Source: Myxococcaceae bacterium
Lineage (GTDB): Bacteria > Myxococcota > Myxococcia > Myxococcales > Myxococcaceae
Direction of reading: 5' to 3'
NCBI GenBank assembly: GCA_016793095.1
Contig: JAEUJQ010000028.1
Span: 1-52,192, forward strand
DNA length: 52,192 nucleotides
Numbering within the stretch: position 1 is the first letter of the stretch; each line of letters begins with the position of its first letter. Shown in pieces: positions 42,886 through 51,274 of this stretch. Under the pieces are notes generated by a model. It was not told the origin of the DNA, made no database searches, and saw only the letters and a program-made list of their open reading frames with translations. The position numbers were made by a program, and so were the translations under genes.

Positions 42886-44340
42886 TCAGCGAATGCCGGG
42901 GGGCGGGGGCGGCAGCGGGCCGCTCGGCTGGACGCCGCCCGGAGGAGGCGGGAACGGCTGCCGCTTCTGCGGAATCGGAGCGGGAGGCGTCGGCATGTTG
43001 CTGGGCGCAGGCGGCAGCGGCACCGTGTAGGGGACGTCGGGGCGAACCATGCTTCCCCGCGGCGGCCGCTGGAAGTCACCGACGTTGGCGCCCGGAGGAG
43101 GCGGCGGTACGGCGGTGCCCGACTGCATGCCTGGGCGACCCGAGGGTCCGATGAAGGCCGGGGGTGGGGCGGTGGTGCCGGAGCCCGGCCGCATGCCTCC
43201 CGACGGGCCGATGTATGCGGGCGGCGGCGGCGGCGCAGCGGTGCCCGAGTTGAAGCCACCTGACGGCCCCACGTACGCGGGCGGCGGCGGAGTGGTGGCG
43301 GTCATGCCCGGACGACCGACGGGCCCGATGTACGCGGGGCTGCCAGCGCCAGGCGGCTGCACCACGCCACCGGGAGGCGGAGGCGGCGCGCCGAAGTTGC
43401 CAGGGGGCGGTGGGGTGCCCAGCGGCGGCGGCGTGCCGAAGTTCCCCGGAGGAGGGGGCGGACCGCCCATGTTGCCCGAGCCGAAGTTCCCCGGAGGCGG
43501 CGGCGGACCGCCCATGTTGCCCGAGCCGAAGTTCCCCGGAGGCGGCGGCGGACCACCCACGTTGCCCGAGCCGAAGTTCCCCGGAGGCGGCGGCGGACCA
43601 CCCACGTTGCCCGAGCCGAAGTTCCCCGGAGGTGGCGGCGCGCCGAAGTTGCCGGGGGGAGGACGCCCGCCGAAGCTGCCCGGAGGCGACACCACTCCCG
43701 AGGGAGGAGGCGGGGGCGGCTGGTTTCCGAAGAAGCCTCCGGACGGCGGCGGGGGCTGACTGAAGCCGCCAGGCGGTGGAGGCGGCGGGGCGTTGCCGTA
43801 GAACCCGCCCGACGACGGAGGCGGCGGCGGCTGAGCGAAGCCACCCGGAGGCGGAGGCGTCGCGCCAACCACGACCCCGGGGCGGGCCGGCGGAGGAGGC
43901 GGCGGCTGTCCCCAGAAACCACCACCAGACGGCGGCGGAGGCTGGTTCACGACCGCGGGCGGAGGACCGACAGGCGTGGCCGCGTGCCACCCGGCCGGCG
44001 GCGAGACGTAGCCCGGTGGGCGACGGAAGCTGCCGCGAGGCGGGTAGTAGGCGGACGGCGGGACGTAGCCCGGCGGCGGATAGGTGATGACGACGTTCGG
44101 CGGCGGCAGCGGGTAGGTGCCGGGCGTGCCCAGCGCGTCGTAGTACCGGTAGCCGTCGTAGAAGACGTACACCTCACGGTACTCGTCCCAGTAGTACGTG
44201 TTCGCGCACGGCATCCGGGGGTCGCACGTCGCGACGACTGTCCGCGGCGGCGGCGTGCGGTACTCGTACGTCCGCACCACGCAGGAGCTCCCGAAGAGCC
44301 CGAGACCCAGCAGTGGAAGTCCTGTCATCAAGCGGCGCAT
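42886..44340 (-). CDS. Pro/Gly-rich repeat lipoprotein
   Basis: A 484-residue lipoprotein with lipobox GSSC (Cys20). Residues 20-75 hold a Tyr-rich block (TYYWDEYREVYVFYDGYRYYDALG) that looks like a small folded domain. The rest is Pro/Gly low complexity, including tandem 15-residue repeats PPPPPGNFGSGN(V/M)GG and later (V/A)YIGPSG(G/R)-type units. There is no catalytic motif. Likely a cell-surface or periplasm-spanning protein, but no homologue is recognised. It is divergent from the alpha/beta-hydrolase lipoprotein (102 bases between starts) and is closed by a terminator at 42833-42861. Confidence 0.8.
   Translation of the reverse strand: MRRLMTGLPLLGLGLFGSSCVVRTYEYRTPPPRTVVATCDPRMPCANTYYWDEYREVYVFYDGYRYYDALGTPGTYPLPPPNVVITYPPPGYVPPSAYYPPRGSFRRPPGYVSPPAGWHAATPVGPPPAVVNQPPPPSGGGFWGQPPPPPPARPGVVVGATPPPPGGFAQPPPPPSSGGFYGNAPPPPPPGGFSQPPPPSGGFFGNQPPPPPPSGVVSPPGSFGGRPPPGNFGAPPPPGNFGSGNVGGPPPPPGNFGSGNVGGPPPPPGNFGSGNMGGPPPPPGNFGSGNMGGPPPPPGNFGTPPPLGTPPPPGNFGAPPPPPGGVVQPPGAGSPAYIGPVGRPGMTATTPPPPAYVGPSGGFNSGTAAPPPPPAYIGPSGGMRPGSGTTAPPPAFIGPSGRPGMQSGTAVPPPPPGANVGDFQRPPRGSMVRPDVPYTVPLPPAPSNMPTPPAPIPQKRQPFPPPPGGVQPSGPLPPPPPGIR
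43436..43645. repeat. 45-base tandem repeats coding Pro/Gly repeats
   Basis: About four to five units of 45 bases (GTTGCCCGAGCCGAAGTTCC... on the plus strand) encode the 15-residue PPPPPGNFGSGN(V/M)GG repeat of the lipoprotein gene. Neighbouring units are nearly identical, so copy number is likely to vary between strains. Confidence 0.9.
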
Positions 44341-44442
44341 GGTGTGTCCTCGTTTCGGTGACTTCTGGTCGGATCAGACGGACTCCGGGCACTTCGATTC
44401 AATCGCAGTGGCCGGCTGACCGCATTATGCGCGCTTGTGCGC

Positions 44443-45297
44443 ATGCGTCGACTCCTGACTGGTCTCTCAGGCTCCTTGCTCCTCGTGCTGGCGGTCGGTT
44501 GTGGCCGGCCGCCGGCTGATCGCGGCCAGGTGGTGGCCGACGGCGTCGCGCGGGCGGGCCTCGAGGTGCGGGCGAACGGGACCGACCTGGTGCCGGTGAC
44601 GGTCCTCTTCCCTGCTGACGGCGATGGCCGCCCGACGGCCCGCGGCCTGCCCGTGCTGGTCTATGTCCAGGGCGGCGCGGTGACGCCGTCGCGCTACGAA
44701 GGTCGGCTGAGCCGGCTGGTCGCGCGGGGATACGTGGTGGCGCTCCCGCGGCACCCGCTCGACCTGGCCTTCTTCGGCATCGACCACGGAGCAGCCACCC
44801 GGCGCGCGCTGCTCGCACCGGAACCCGGCTCGTTCCTCGAGGGGCTCGTGGATCCGCAGCGCGTCGGTGTCGGTGGCCACAGCCTCGGCGGCGTGGTCGC
44901 GATGAAGCTCGCGCTGGGAGGAGGGTTTCAGGCGGTCGTCGTCGAGGCCAGCTTCTCCGACCCGGCGGACGACTCGAAGCTGAAGTCTTTCACCGTGCCG
45001 TCCCTGTTCCTCGCCGCGAAGCAGGACTGCCAGGCGAAGGAGGCGCAGGTGCGCGAGGGTTGGGACAAGATGCCCTCGCCGACCGCGCTGGTCGTGCTCG
45101 AGGGCGTCACGCACTTCCAGTTCTCCGACTCCGACGCCGAAGACTTCAAGCGAAGCTGCCCGCCCGACACCAGCCTCGAGACGGCACACGCGCGCATCAC
45201 CGCGGCGCTCGACACGTTCCTCTCCGCGTCGCTCTCCACCGGCGCGGTCGGCGCTGGCCTCTCCACCCTCGCCGGCGCGGAGGTGGTGGTCCGATGA
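44443..45297 (+). CDS. alpha/beta-hydrolase-fold lipoprotein
   Basis: A 284-residue lipoprotein (ATG 44443; an in-frame GTG lies 6 bases upstream). Lipobox LAVGC. The mature part is an alpha/beta-hydrolase: LPVLVYVQGGAVTPSRYEG (oxyanion loop), RGYVVALPRHP, and the nucleophile elbow GVGGHSLGGVVAM with Ser147. The acid is uncertain, and a His lies in LEGVTHFQFSD, as in dienelactone-hydrolase or chlorophyllase-like enzymes. It should hydrolyse an ester or similar bond at the envelope; the substrate is unknown. The stop overlaps the start of the next gene (ATGA), giving a coupled pair. Confidence 0.85.
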   Translation: MRRLLTGLSGSLLLVLAVGCGRPPADRGQVVADGVARAGLEVRANGTDLVPVTVLFPADGDGRPTARGLPVLVYVQGGAVTPSRYEGRLSRLVARGYVVALPRHPLDLAFFGIDHGAATRRALLAPEPGSFLEGLVDPQRVGVGGHSLGGVVAMKLALGGGFQAVVVEASFSDPADDSKLKSFTVPSLFLAAKQDCQAKEAQVREGWDKMPSPTALVVLEGVTHFQFSDSDAEDFKRSCPPDTSLETAHARITAALDTFLSASLSTGAVGAGLSTLAGAEVVVR

Positions 45298-45941
45298 GCG
45301 CTGCACGCAAGCTGGTGTTGATCGCCATCTGCAGCGCTGCGTCGCTCGCCCGGGCCGAAGCCGGTTGGCTGACCGCGCGCGGGCGGCTGCTCCCCGAGAC
45401 GCGCATCGAAGCCTTCGCCGGGACTCGCTCCTTCGGCGTGGGTGTCGTCCGTACTGACGACGCGAACGCGCGGGCCGGCGTCTCGTTCGAGGCGGTGGTG
45501 GGCTTTCTGGACCGCGACCTCGAGGTACGGGGCGCGCGGGTGTGGCAGCTCGGCTCGGCCGGCTTCGCGACCGCGTCCATCGCCGTGGGCGGAGCAGCGT
45601 TCCTCGTGCCCGATCGAACGGGCCCTGACGGCGGCCTCGGTCCTCACGGCGCCCTGTCCCTCAGCCTCGGCGGCCGCCTCTTCTCCGTGGACCTCTCACT
45701 CCAGACCGGCGCCGAGCTGTTCCTGCGCGCGCCGGCGCTGCTCCGTCTTCCCCAGCGGGCCGCGCTCGGCCTGCACGTGCGCGTCGGTGAGTTCACCATC
45801 GCCCTCATGGCGAGGACGGGCGCCGACGTCATCCCGGGCCGCAGCTTCGTCGGGCGCGGAGAGGTCATGATCGGGGTCAGCTGGCTGGGCTTCGACCAGG
45901 CCATCGGCCGGACATCGTCAGGTGTCAGCGCCGGGAACTGA
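45294..45941 (+). CDS. exported beta-rich protein, unknown function
   Basis: A 215-residue protein whose ATG overlaps the stop of the hydrolase gene (ATGA); the frame is open upstream but that part is inside the hydrolase gene. Signal peptide of about 20 residues ending in ARA, no lipobox. The mature chain has regular amphipathic strands with Gly/aromatic turns (AGFATASIAVGGAAFLV, HGALSLSLGGRLFSVDLSLQ, AALGLHVRVGEFTIALMART), as in small outer-membrane beta-barrels, but the family is not recognised and the C-terminal Phe signature is absent. The coupling suggests it works with the hydrolase. Confidence 0.7.
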   Translation: MSAARKLVLIAICSAASLARAEAGWLTARGRLLPETRIEAFAGTRSFGVGVVRTDDANARAGVSFEAVVGFLDRDLEVRGARVWQLGSAGFATASIAVGGAAFLVPDRTGPDGGLGPHGALSLSLGGRLFSVDLSLQTGAELFLRAPALLRLPQRAALGLHVRVGEFTIALMARTGADVIPGRSFVGRGEVMIGVSWLGFDQAIGRTSSGVSAGN

Positions 45942-46036
45942 TCCGACCTTTCTCAGTGGAAAGTTGCAGGCCGGCGGGTACAGTCGCGCCCGCTTTTCCG
46001 TCAGCCCGACAGAAAGCTCGAAAAGGGGAAACCGAC

Positions 46037-48331
46037 ATGAAGCGTGCGCTCATCGCCCTCGCGGCAGCCTCGTGGCTCGCCGCCTGTGGCCAGAACAACA
46101 CTCAACAGACGGGTCCGCAGGCGTACGAGCAGACCCAGAAGAACGTGTCTCCGAAGGGCAGCATCTTCGGTCGTGTCCTGGACATCAGCACCCAGGCCCC
46201 GCTCGACGGCGTCTCGGTGAAGGTGATCGGCTCCGACGCGATGCTGTCCACCGCCGCCGATGGCACGTTCCGCCTGGACAACGTCGTCGTGAACAGCACC
46301 TACGCCTTCGTGTTCGAGAAGGCGGGCTACGTGCGCATGCGCACGACCTCGAGCATCTCGGGCTCGGCCGGCAACTCGCCGCTCGAGGGCGCCATCACGT
46401 CGTTCACCATGGAGATGTACCCGGCGAACGGCTCGGTGACGGGCCACGTCTTCCTGCCCAACGGCCAGCCGGCTCGCGGGGCGACGGTGTACATCGACCA
46501 GCGAAGCGCCATGAACGGCGAGTCGGTGGTGACGACCCAGACGGGCATGGACGGCGCGTTCACGCTGAGCGGCCTCGCCACGGCTCCCACGGGCGTGTTC
46601 CACACGGTGTTCGCTCAGTGGTTCGACGAGAACGCCGACACGCAGGCTGACTACGGTACCGTGAACCAGCAGATCCGGGTCCTGGCTGGCCAACCGGCGC
46701 GGGTGTTCCTCACGTATGCCACCAACAGCATTGGGCAGCGCATCGTCGCCTCGAACGTCGTCGACGGTGAGGTGCCGGCCGGCGAGGACCTGCAGTTCAC
46801 CTTCGCGTTGCCGATGGTGACGAGCTACAATCAGCAGTCGTCACGCGCGTTCGTCCTGACCCACACCTCGGCGCCTGGCAGCCCCGAGGTTCCGGTCGAG
46901 GGGACCTTCATGAGCCCCACGGTGCTCCGCGTGCGACCGTCCCTCAATTCCCTGCGCGAAGGCGAGCTTTACAGCCTGGACCTCACTCTGCGGTACGCGA
47001 ACGCCAACGGCGCCGGCAGCACGAACAGCCCTTACACGGCGACCATCGCCTTCCAGGTGCGCGCAGCGACCGTGAACCCGTTCACTACGCAGGTGTCGGG
47101 CCTCACGCTGGTGAATGGGGCCCCAGTCGGGACGCCGTTCCCAGACACGGCTTTCGACTACAACTCGACCTCGTTCGTGCTCTCCTGGCTGCCCGCAGCG
47201 GGCGCAGTGCGCTACGAGGTCTACGCGCGCGACACCGCAAACAACCCGAACTACGTGCGGATCACCACGGGCACGGTCACCGCGGACGGACGTCCCCGGT
47301 ATGAGCGCGTCGTGACGCTGCCCACGACCTTCAATCAGCAGCTTGGCGGCACCCCGCTCTCCAACGGAAACCGCGTCACCTTCACGGTCGTGGGCGTCGA
47401 CGCCTACGGCTCTCGCGCGCCCCTGATGTCCAGCCCTTCGACGACGGCGCAAGACACCGTTCCGCCGCGCATCACGGCGCAGCCGGTCCTCGTCGGCGGC
47501 GGCACGGCTGACGCCATCAACGACACGAGCACGGCGCAGGACATCCTCCTGCGAATCACCTACACGGAGCCCATGGACCCGATGTCGATGGTCACCTACA
47601 CCTCGAACGCGATGAACGCGCCGATGGCGGCGTGGCGGTGGGACCCTGCCAACACGTCCTCGGGCGTGCTGACGCTGACCGTCGGCGCGGGCAACGACTC
47701 CACTGGCACCTTTGTGATCCGGGGTGGTCGTGACGTCGCGGGCAACACCCTGCAGCAGGCGGGAGACCTCGTCGGCTCGCTGGGTGGTCGCAGGGAGCTG
47801 CTCCAGACGACTGACTTCCAGATGGGGTCCATGTGCGCGCTCGGCTCCTGGACCGCGAGCACCGCGAGCAATGGGCCGACGCCAACCGTCATCAACAACA
47901 ACGGCGCCATCTCGGGCAACACCAGCGCGTGCGCGGCGGTGCTCGGCTCAGTGCCTGGTGGCACGCCGGGAGTTGGTCGCTCGCGCATCCTCCAGAGCGT
48001 CACCCTGCCGTCTCTCAATCCACCTGGCTTCTCGCTGCAGGCGGCCGTGAGGTACCGGACGGTCAACGTGATCAACAACGCGACCCCAGGCGCCACCTAC
48101 ACCATCCGCTGCTTCATCGGCGACGCGATGGACATGCCCCTGGTGGGTCTCTTCAGCTCGACCGCCAACCAGAGCTCCTACTCGCTCGCGACGGGGAACC
48201 TCAGCGCGCAGGCGGGCACTACGGTGCGCTTCATCTGCGAGGTCGAGAACACCAACATGATGGCTCCCGGCTTCGGCGCGTTGTACCTCGATGAGGCGTC
48301 GGTGGCGCTGGTGAAGCCCGGCACCCTCTGA
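46037..48331 (+). CDS. large lipoprotein with carboxypeptidase-regulatory and FN3/Ig-like domains
   Basis: A 764-residue lipoprotein; the ATG at 46037 has AAAAGGGGAA upstream and gives lipobox LAAC (Cys17). Two carboxypeptidase-regulatory-like domains follow: GSIFGRVLDISTQAPLDGV to FRLDNVVV (residues about 36-85) and GSVTGHVFLPNGQPARGATV to FTLSGLAT (about 130-185). Then come Ig-like segments with VPAGEDLQFTFALPM, an FN3-like block (FVLSWLPAAGAVRYEVYARD) and a bacterial Ig / SbsA-type domain (LRITYTEPMDP). The C-terminus ends FGALYLDEASVAL, a jelly-roll-like strand pattern as in carbohydrate-binding modules. Likely an adhesive or structural outer-membrane lipoprotein. It is monocistronic and ends at a strong terminator. 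Confidence 0.85.
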   Translation: MKRALIALAAASWLAACGQNNTQQTGPQAYEQTQKNVSPKGSIFGRVLDISTQAPLDGVSVKVIGSDAMLSTAADGTFRLDNVVVNSTYAFVFEKAGYVRMRTTSSISGSAGNSPLEGAITSFTMEMYPANGSVTGHVFLPNGQPARGATVYIDQRSAMNGESVVTTQTGMDGAFTLSGLATAPTGVFHTVFAQWFDENADTQADYGTVNQQIRVLAGQPARVFLTYATNSIGQRIVASNVVDGEVPAGEDLQFTFALPMVTSYNQQSSRAFVLTHTSAPGSPEVPVEGTFMSPTVLRVRPSLNSLREGELYSLDLTLRYANANGAGSTNSPYTATIAFQVRAATVNPFTTQVSGLTLVNGAPVGTPFPDTAFDYNSTSFVLSWLPAAGAVRYEVYARDTANNPNYVRITTGTVTADGRPRYERVVTLPTTFNQQLGGTPLSNGNRVTFTVVGVDAYGSRAPLMSSPSTTAQDTVPPRITAQPVLVGGGTADAINDTSTAQDILLRITYTEPMDPMSMVTYTSNAMNAPMAAWRWDPANTSSGVLTLTVGAGNDSTGTFVIRGGRDVAGNTLQQAGDLVGSLGGRRELLQTTDFQMGSMCALGSWTASTASNGPTPTVINNNGAISGNTSACAAVLGSVPGGTPGVGRSRILQSVTLPSLNPPGFSLQAAVRYRTVNVINNATPGATYTIRCFIGDAMDMPLVGLFSSTANQSSYSLATGNLSAQAGTTVRFICEVENTNMMAPGFGALYLDEASVALVKPGTL

Positions 48332-48357
48332 GCTGACGACACACACGACGAAGGAGG

Positions 48358-48395
48358 CGGGCCGGGAAGGCAACTTCCCGGCCCGTTGTCTTTCG
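48358..48395 (+). terminator. strong intrinsic terminator
   Basis: A perfect 12-base-pair stem (CGGGCCGGGAAG / CTTCCCGGCCCG) with a GCAA tetraloop at 48370-48373 is followed by GTTGTCTTTC. It lies 27 bases after the stop of the large lipoprotein gene. Confidence 0.92.
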
Positions 48396-48540
48396 CGCCC
48401 GGCGCAACGAGTCCGTTGCGTGTCGACGAACTCCATGGCCGGCGGATCAAGCGCGGCCACCAGCGCGGCTCCAGCAGTGCCGGCCGTCGGACGCTCGCGA
48501 AGCCGTGACAGGACGACCCTGCTTTGGCATCTCCCCGTTC

Positions 48541-49221
48541 ATGCGCACGTGTGCACTCGTCGTCGTCCTCGAGCTGGCGCTCGCCTCCTGCGGTAGCTCG
48601 ACCATTGCGGTGTCAGACGGGGGCGTTCGCGGCGGCGGCTCCGCGGGCGGGGCGACGGGCGGCGGCTCCGCGGGTGGGGCGACGGGCGGCGGCTCCGCGG
48701 GTGGGGCGATGGGCGGCGGCTCCGCGGGCGGGGCGACGGGCGGCGGCTCCGCGGGCGGGGCGACCGGGGGCGGCGCGCCGGACGCTGGTGTGGTGATGCT
48801 GAACGGCGCCGACCGATGCGACGGCAGCGCGCCCGACGTGACGGCAGGCGGACGGTTCCTCGGCAGCACGTTCGCAGCGACCGACGACTACAGCGTCTCG
48901 GGGACTGGCTGTCCGTCGGGAGGAGCAGCTTCAGGCCGCGACGTCGCCTACCTGCTGGCGCCTCCGGTGACCCGCACCTTTCGTGTGCGCGTCACGCCCA
49001 TCGACCGCGTGCTGGCTGACGGAGGCGTCATCCGGTTCGACCCGATGCTGTACGTCCAGTCCGCGTGCGGCGCTGGCGCCTGCCTGGCTGGAACGGTGCT
49101 GAACGGCACGGGAGAGCCCGAGGAGGTCTCGTTCACGCTCCCCGGCGGGCAGAGCGCCTTCATCGTCGTCGACGGCGAGCTCGCCTCGCGTGGGGACTTC
49201 GAGCTCGAGGTGAGCTTCTGA
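48541..49221 (+). CDS. lipoprotein with GGGSAGGAT repeats
   Basis: A 226-residue lipoprotein. I start at the ATG at 48541, which gives a signal peptide ending in LALASC (Cys18); an upstream ATG at 48505 adds a poor N-terminus. A flexible linker of five GGGSAGGA(T/M)-type 9-residue repeats (about residues 31-75) leads to a C-terminal domain of about 145 residues with two cysteine pairs (DRCDGSAPD, GTGCPSGG; SACGAGACLAG) and alternating strands. The pattern AFIVVDGELASRGDFELEVSF is like the PPC domain end. Probably displayed on the outer membrane. No enzyme motif is seen. It has its own start after the terminator at 48358. Confidence 0.8.
   Translation: MRTCALVVVLELALASCGSSTIAVSDGGVRGGGSAGGATGGGSAGGATGGGSAGGAMGGGSAGGATGGGSAGGATGGGAPDAGVVMLNGADRCDGSAPDVTAGGRFLGSTFAATDDYSVSGTGCPSGGAASGRDVAYLLAPPVTRTFRVRVTPIDRVLADGGVIRFDPMLYVQSACGAGACLAGTVLNGTGEPEEVSFTLPGGQSAFIVVDGELASRGDFELEVSF
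48631..48774. repeat. 27-base tandem repeats coding GGGSAGGAT
   Basis: Five nearly identical 27-base units (GGCGGCGGCTCCGCGGGCGG...) encode the Gly/Ser linker of the lipoprotein. Slippage here changes the linker length in whole 9-residue steps and keeps the frame. Confidence 0.92.
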
Positions 49222-49281
49222 CGCCTCTCGACTGACGAGACGCTTGGGGCGCCAGAGCCCAGCCCTTAAGGTCATCCTCTC

Positions 49282-51090
49282 GTGGCCTGGCATCGCGTCA
49301 GCATGTTGCCCGTCGGCGTCTTGTCCTCGCGGACCTGGCGTGGGCGGGAAGACGACGGACGCGAGGCGCTGCTCCGCGAGGTGCCCGAGGGCGTCACGCC
49401 GTCGTTGAACAGCTCCGTCATCCCGGGCGTGGTGCCGCTGCGTGAGGTCGTCTTCATCGACGGGCGACGCTACGGCGTGTGGGACCTGGTGCCGTCGGAG
49501 TCGCTGCAGGACCTCGTCGAGCGCGTGCACGAGACCGGCGGCGCGCTGCCGCTGGGCGTGCTGGCGCGCATCATCATCGACGCCGCGCGGACGCTGGTGG
49601 CGATCACGCCCAACAAGCCGCATGGGGGCCTGTCGGACGGCACCCTGCTCCTGACGCCGCAGGGCCAGGTGCTGGTGATGGACTTCGGCTGCCCGCGGCC
49701 AGGCCGCTTCACGGCGGCAGGGCCTCCCAGCTTCGTCAACGACGTGTTCGCGCTCGGCGCGGTGCTGCACGCCACGCTCACGGGCTTCGGAGGGACCTAC
49801 GTCGACGCCATCGCCGAGGGGCTGCCGCTGCCTCCCCCCTCCCAGCTGCACGACGAGTGCACGCCGGCGCTCGACGACGTGGTGCAGCGGGCCATCGCGC
49901 GCACGGCCGATCAGCGGCAACCGGACCTCGAGCTGTTCGCGGACGAGCTCGAGGCGGTGCTCGGTGACCAGCTCGCCCAGCGGCAGCAGGTCGCGGGCTT
50001 CCTCGCGCGCCCCGTACGACCGGGGCCCCCCGTTCCCGACGCCGACCCGGGCCCGGCTCCCGGCCTCGACGAGGTGCCGACGGGGCAGCACCCGGTGCTC
50101 GCGCACAAGGAGACGCTGACCGACCTGCCGCCCATCGCGAAGATCCCCAGCGGCACCCAGCCGGGCACGCCTCCCGCTGACGCGTTCTCGAAGGTGGGCC
50201 CGGGCCCGGACGAGACCGGTCCGATGGCCAGCATTCCCCTGTCCACCCAGCCGGGAGCGCCGAACCCGGCGTTGATGAGCAAGCCGCCGCCCCCGGAGAC
50301 CGTCCCGCGCGCGTCAGTGCCGCCCCGCGCGTCGGCTCCACCCTCGAAGCCTCCGCCACCGGTGCCGATGGACACCCAACCGCGGCTGGTGGCGCCCGTG
50401 CTGACGAAGACGGCGGACACCACGGAGAACGAAGTGCCAACGGGGCCGCGGCCCGTGCCGATGGCGGCCTCGTCGAGCTCGGTGTCCCACGCGAAGCTCG
50501 AGTGGGCGCAGGGCCAGGCCCGCGTTTCGACGCCGCCGCTCGGAGTCCCGGCGACCGACGCCGCGGAGCTCGGTGACGACGAGGAGGATGAGTCGACGGC
50601 GGTGCGACCGCTCCCGAAGCTGGTGAACCAGGGCACCGCGCCGGTGTTGCAGCAGGTCGGCGGCGACGAGGACGACGTCGAGCCAGCGCCCAGCATCACC
50701 GACCTCAAGCCGGCCGCGTCGGGCTCGCGCAAGCTCATCGCGGCGCTCCTCGTGGTGGTGGCCGGCGTCTTCGGCGCCATCGTGTGGAAGCTGGCCGCGA
50801 ACCCCGAGCGGAGGATCGCCCGGGTGACGCCCGTCCTCCTGGTTGACGACGACGCGGGGACGGAGGAGGCGCCGGCCGCAGCCGGGCGCGACGCCGGGGA
50901 GCCGCTCGCGGACGACCTCGACGGCGGCGAAGAGCTCGACGGCGGAGAAGACCTGGACGACGCGGACGGCGGGGTCGAAGACGAGGACGGCGGCGTCGAT
51001 GAGGTGGAGGACGCGGGCGCCACGGCCGACGCGGGCGTCAAGAAGAAGCCGACGAAGAAGAAGCCACCCAGGCGACGCCGGCGGCGTTGA
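49282..51090 (+). CDS. membrane-anchored pseudokinase-like protein
   Basis: A 602-residue protein starting at a GTG. Residues about 1-230 resemble the Ser/Thr kinase fold: RRYGVWDLVPSESLQDLV (hinge), GVLARIIIDAARTLVAI (alphaE), HGGLSDGTLLLTPQGQVLVM then DFG at 134. The catalytic loop HRDxxxxN is degraded to HGGLSDGT (114-121), so the catalytic Asp and Asn are gone. The N-lobe lacks an evident ATP-binding Lys (REALLREVPE) and Gly loop. DFG remains, but activity is unlikely. Then come a long Pro/Ser/Thr linker, a membrane helix at about 484-506 (KLIAALLVVVAGVFGAIVW) and a tail of DGGEELDGGE repeats closing with Lys/Arg clusters. Probably a signalling scaffold with the kinase-like part in the cytoplasm. 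Confidence 0.78.
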   Translation: MAWHRVSMLPVGVLSSRTWRGREDDGREALLREVPEGVTPSLNSSVIPGVVPLREVVFIDGRRYGVWDLVPSESLQDLVERVHETGGALPLGVLARIIIDAARTLVAITPNKPHGGLSDGTLLLTPQGQVLVMDFGCPRPGRFTAAGPPSFVNDVFALGAVLHATLTGFGGTYVDAIAEGLPLPPPSQLHDECTPALDDVVQRAIARTADQRQPDLELFADELEAVLGDQLAQRQQVAGFLARPVRPGPPVPDADPGPAPGLDEVPTGQHPVLAHKETLTDLPPIAKIPSGTQPGTPPADAFSKVGPGPDETGPMASIPLSTQPGAPNPALMSKPPPPETVPRASVPPRASAPPSKPPPPVPMDTQPRLVAPVLTKTADTTENEVPTGPRPVPMAASSSSVSHAKLEWAQGQARVSTPPLGVPATDAAELGDDEEDESTAVRPLPKLVNQGTAPVLQQVGGDEDDVEPAPSITDLKPAASGSRKLIAALLVVVAGVFGAIVWKLAANPERRIARVTPVLLVDDDAGTEEAPAAAGRDAGEPLADDLDGGEELDGGEDLDDADGGVEDEDGGVDEVEDAGATADAGVKKKPTKKKPPRRRRRR

Positions 51091-51217
51091 GCACCGGGAG
51101 CGAGCACCGCCTCCAGTGCGGGTGCCACTTGCGACAGGTTGCAGCGCTCGGCCTCCAGAGACAGAAGCTGGCTCGCTTCGCCTGACGCAGCCCACGCCGA
51201 CTGTCACAAGACACAAC

Positions 51218-51248
51218 GACGCCGGAGCCCCTGAGGAGCCCCGGCGTC
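51218..51248 (-). terminator. terminator for the PPC-like membrane protein gene
   Basis: GACGCCGG at 51218-51225 and CCGGCGTC at 51241-51248 form an 8-base-pair stem with a partly paired loop; on the minus strand GTTGTGTCTTGTG follows. It lies 27 bases after the stop at 51275. Confidence 0.6.
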
Positions 51249-51274
51249 TGGAACAACCTCCCCCTCCCAGGGAA

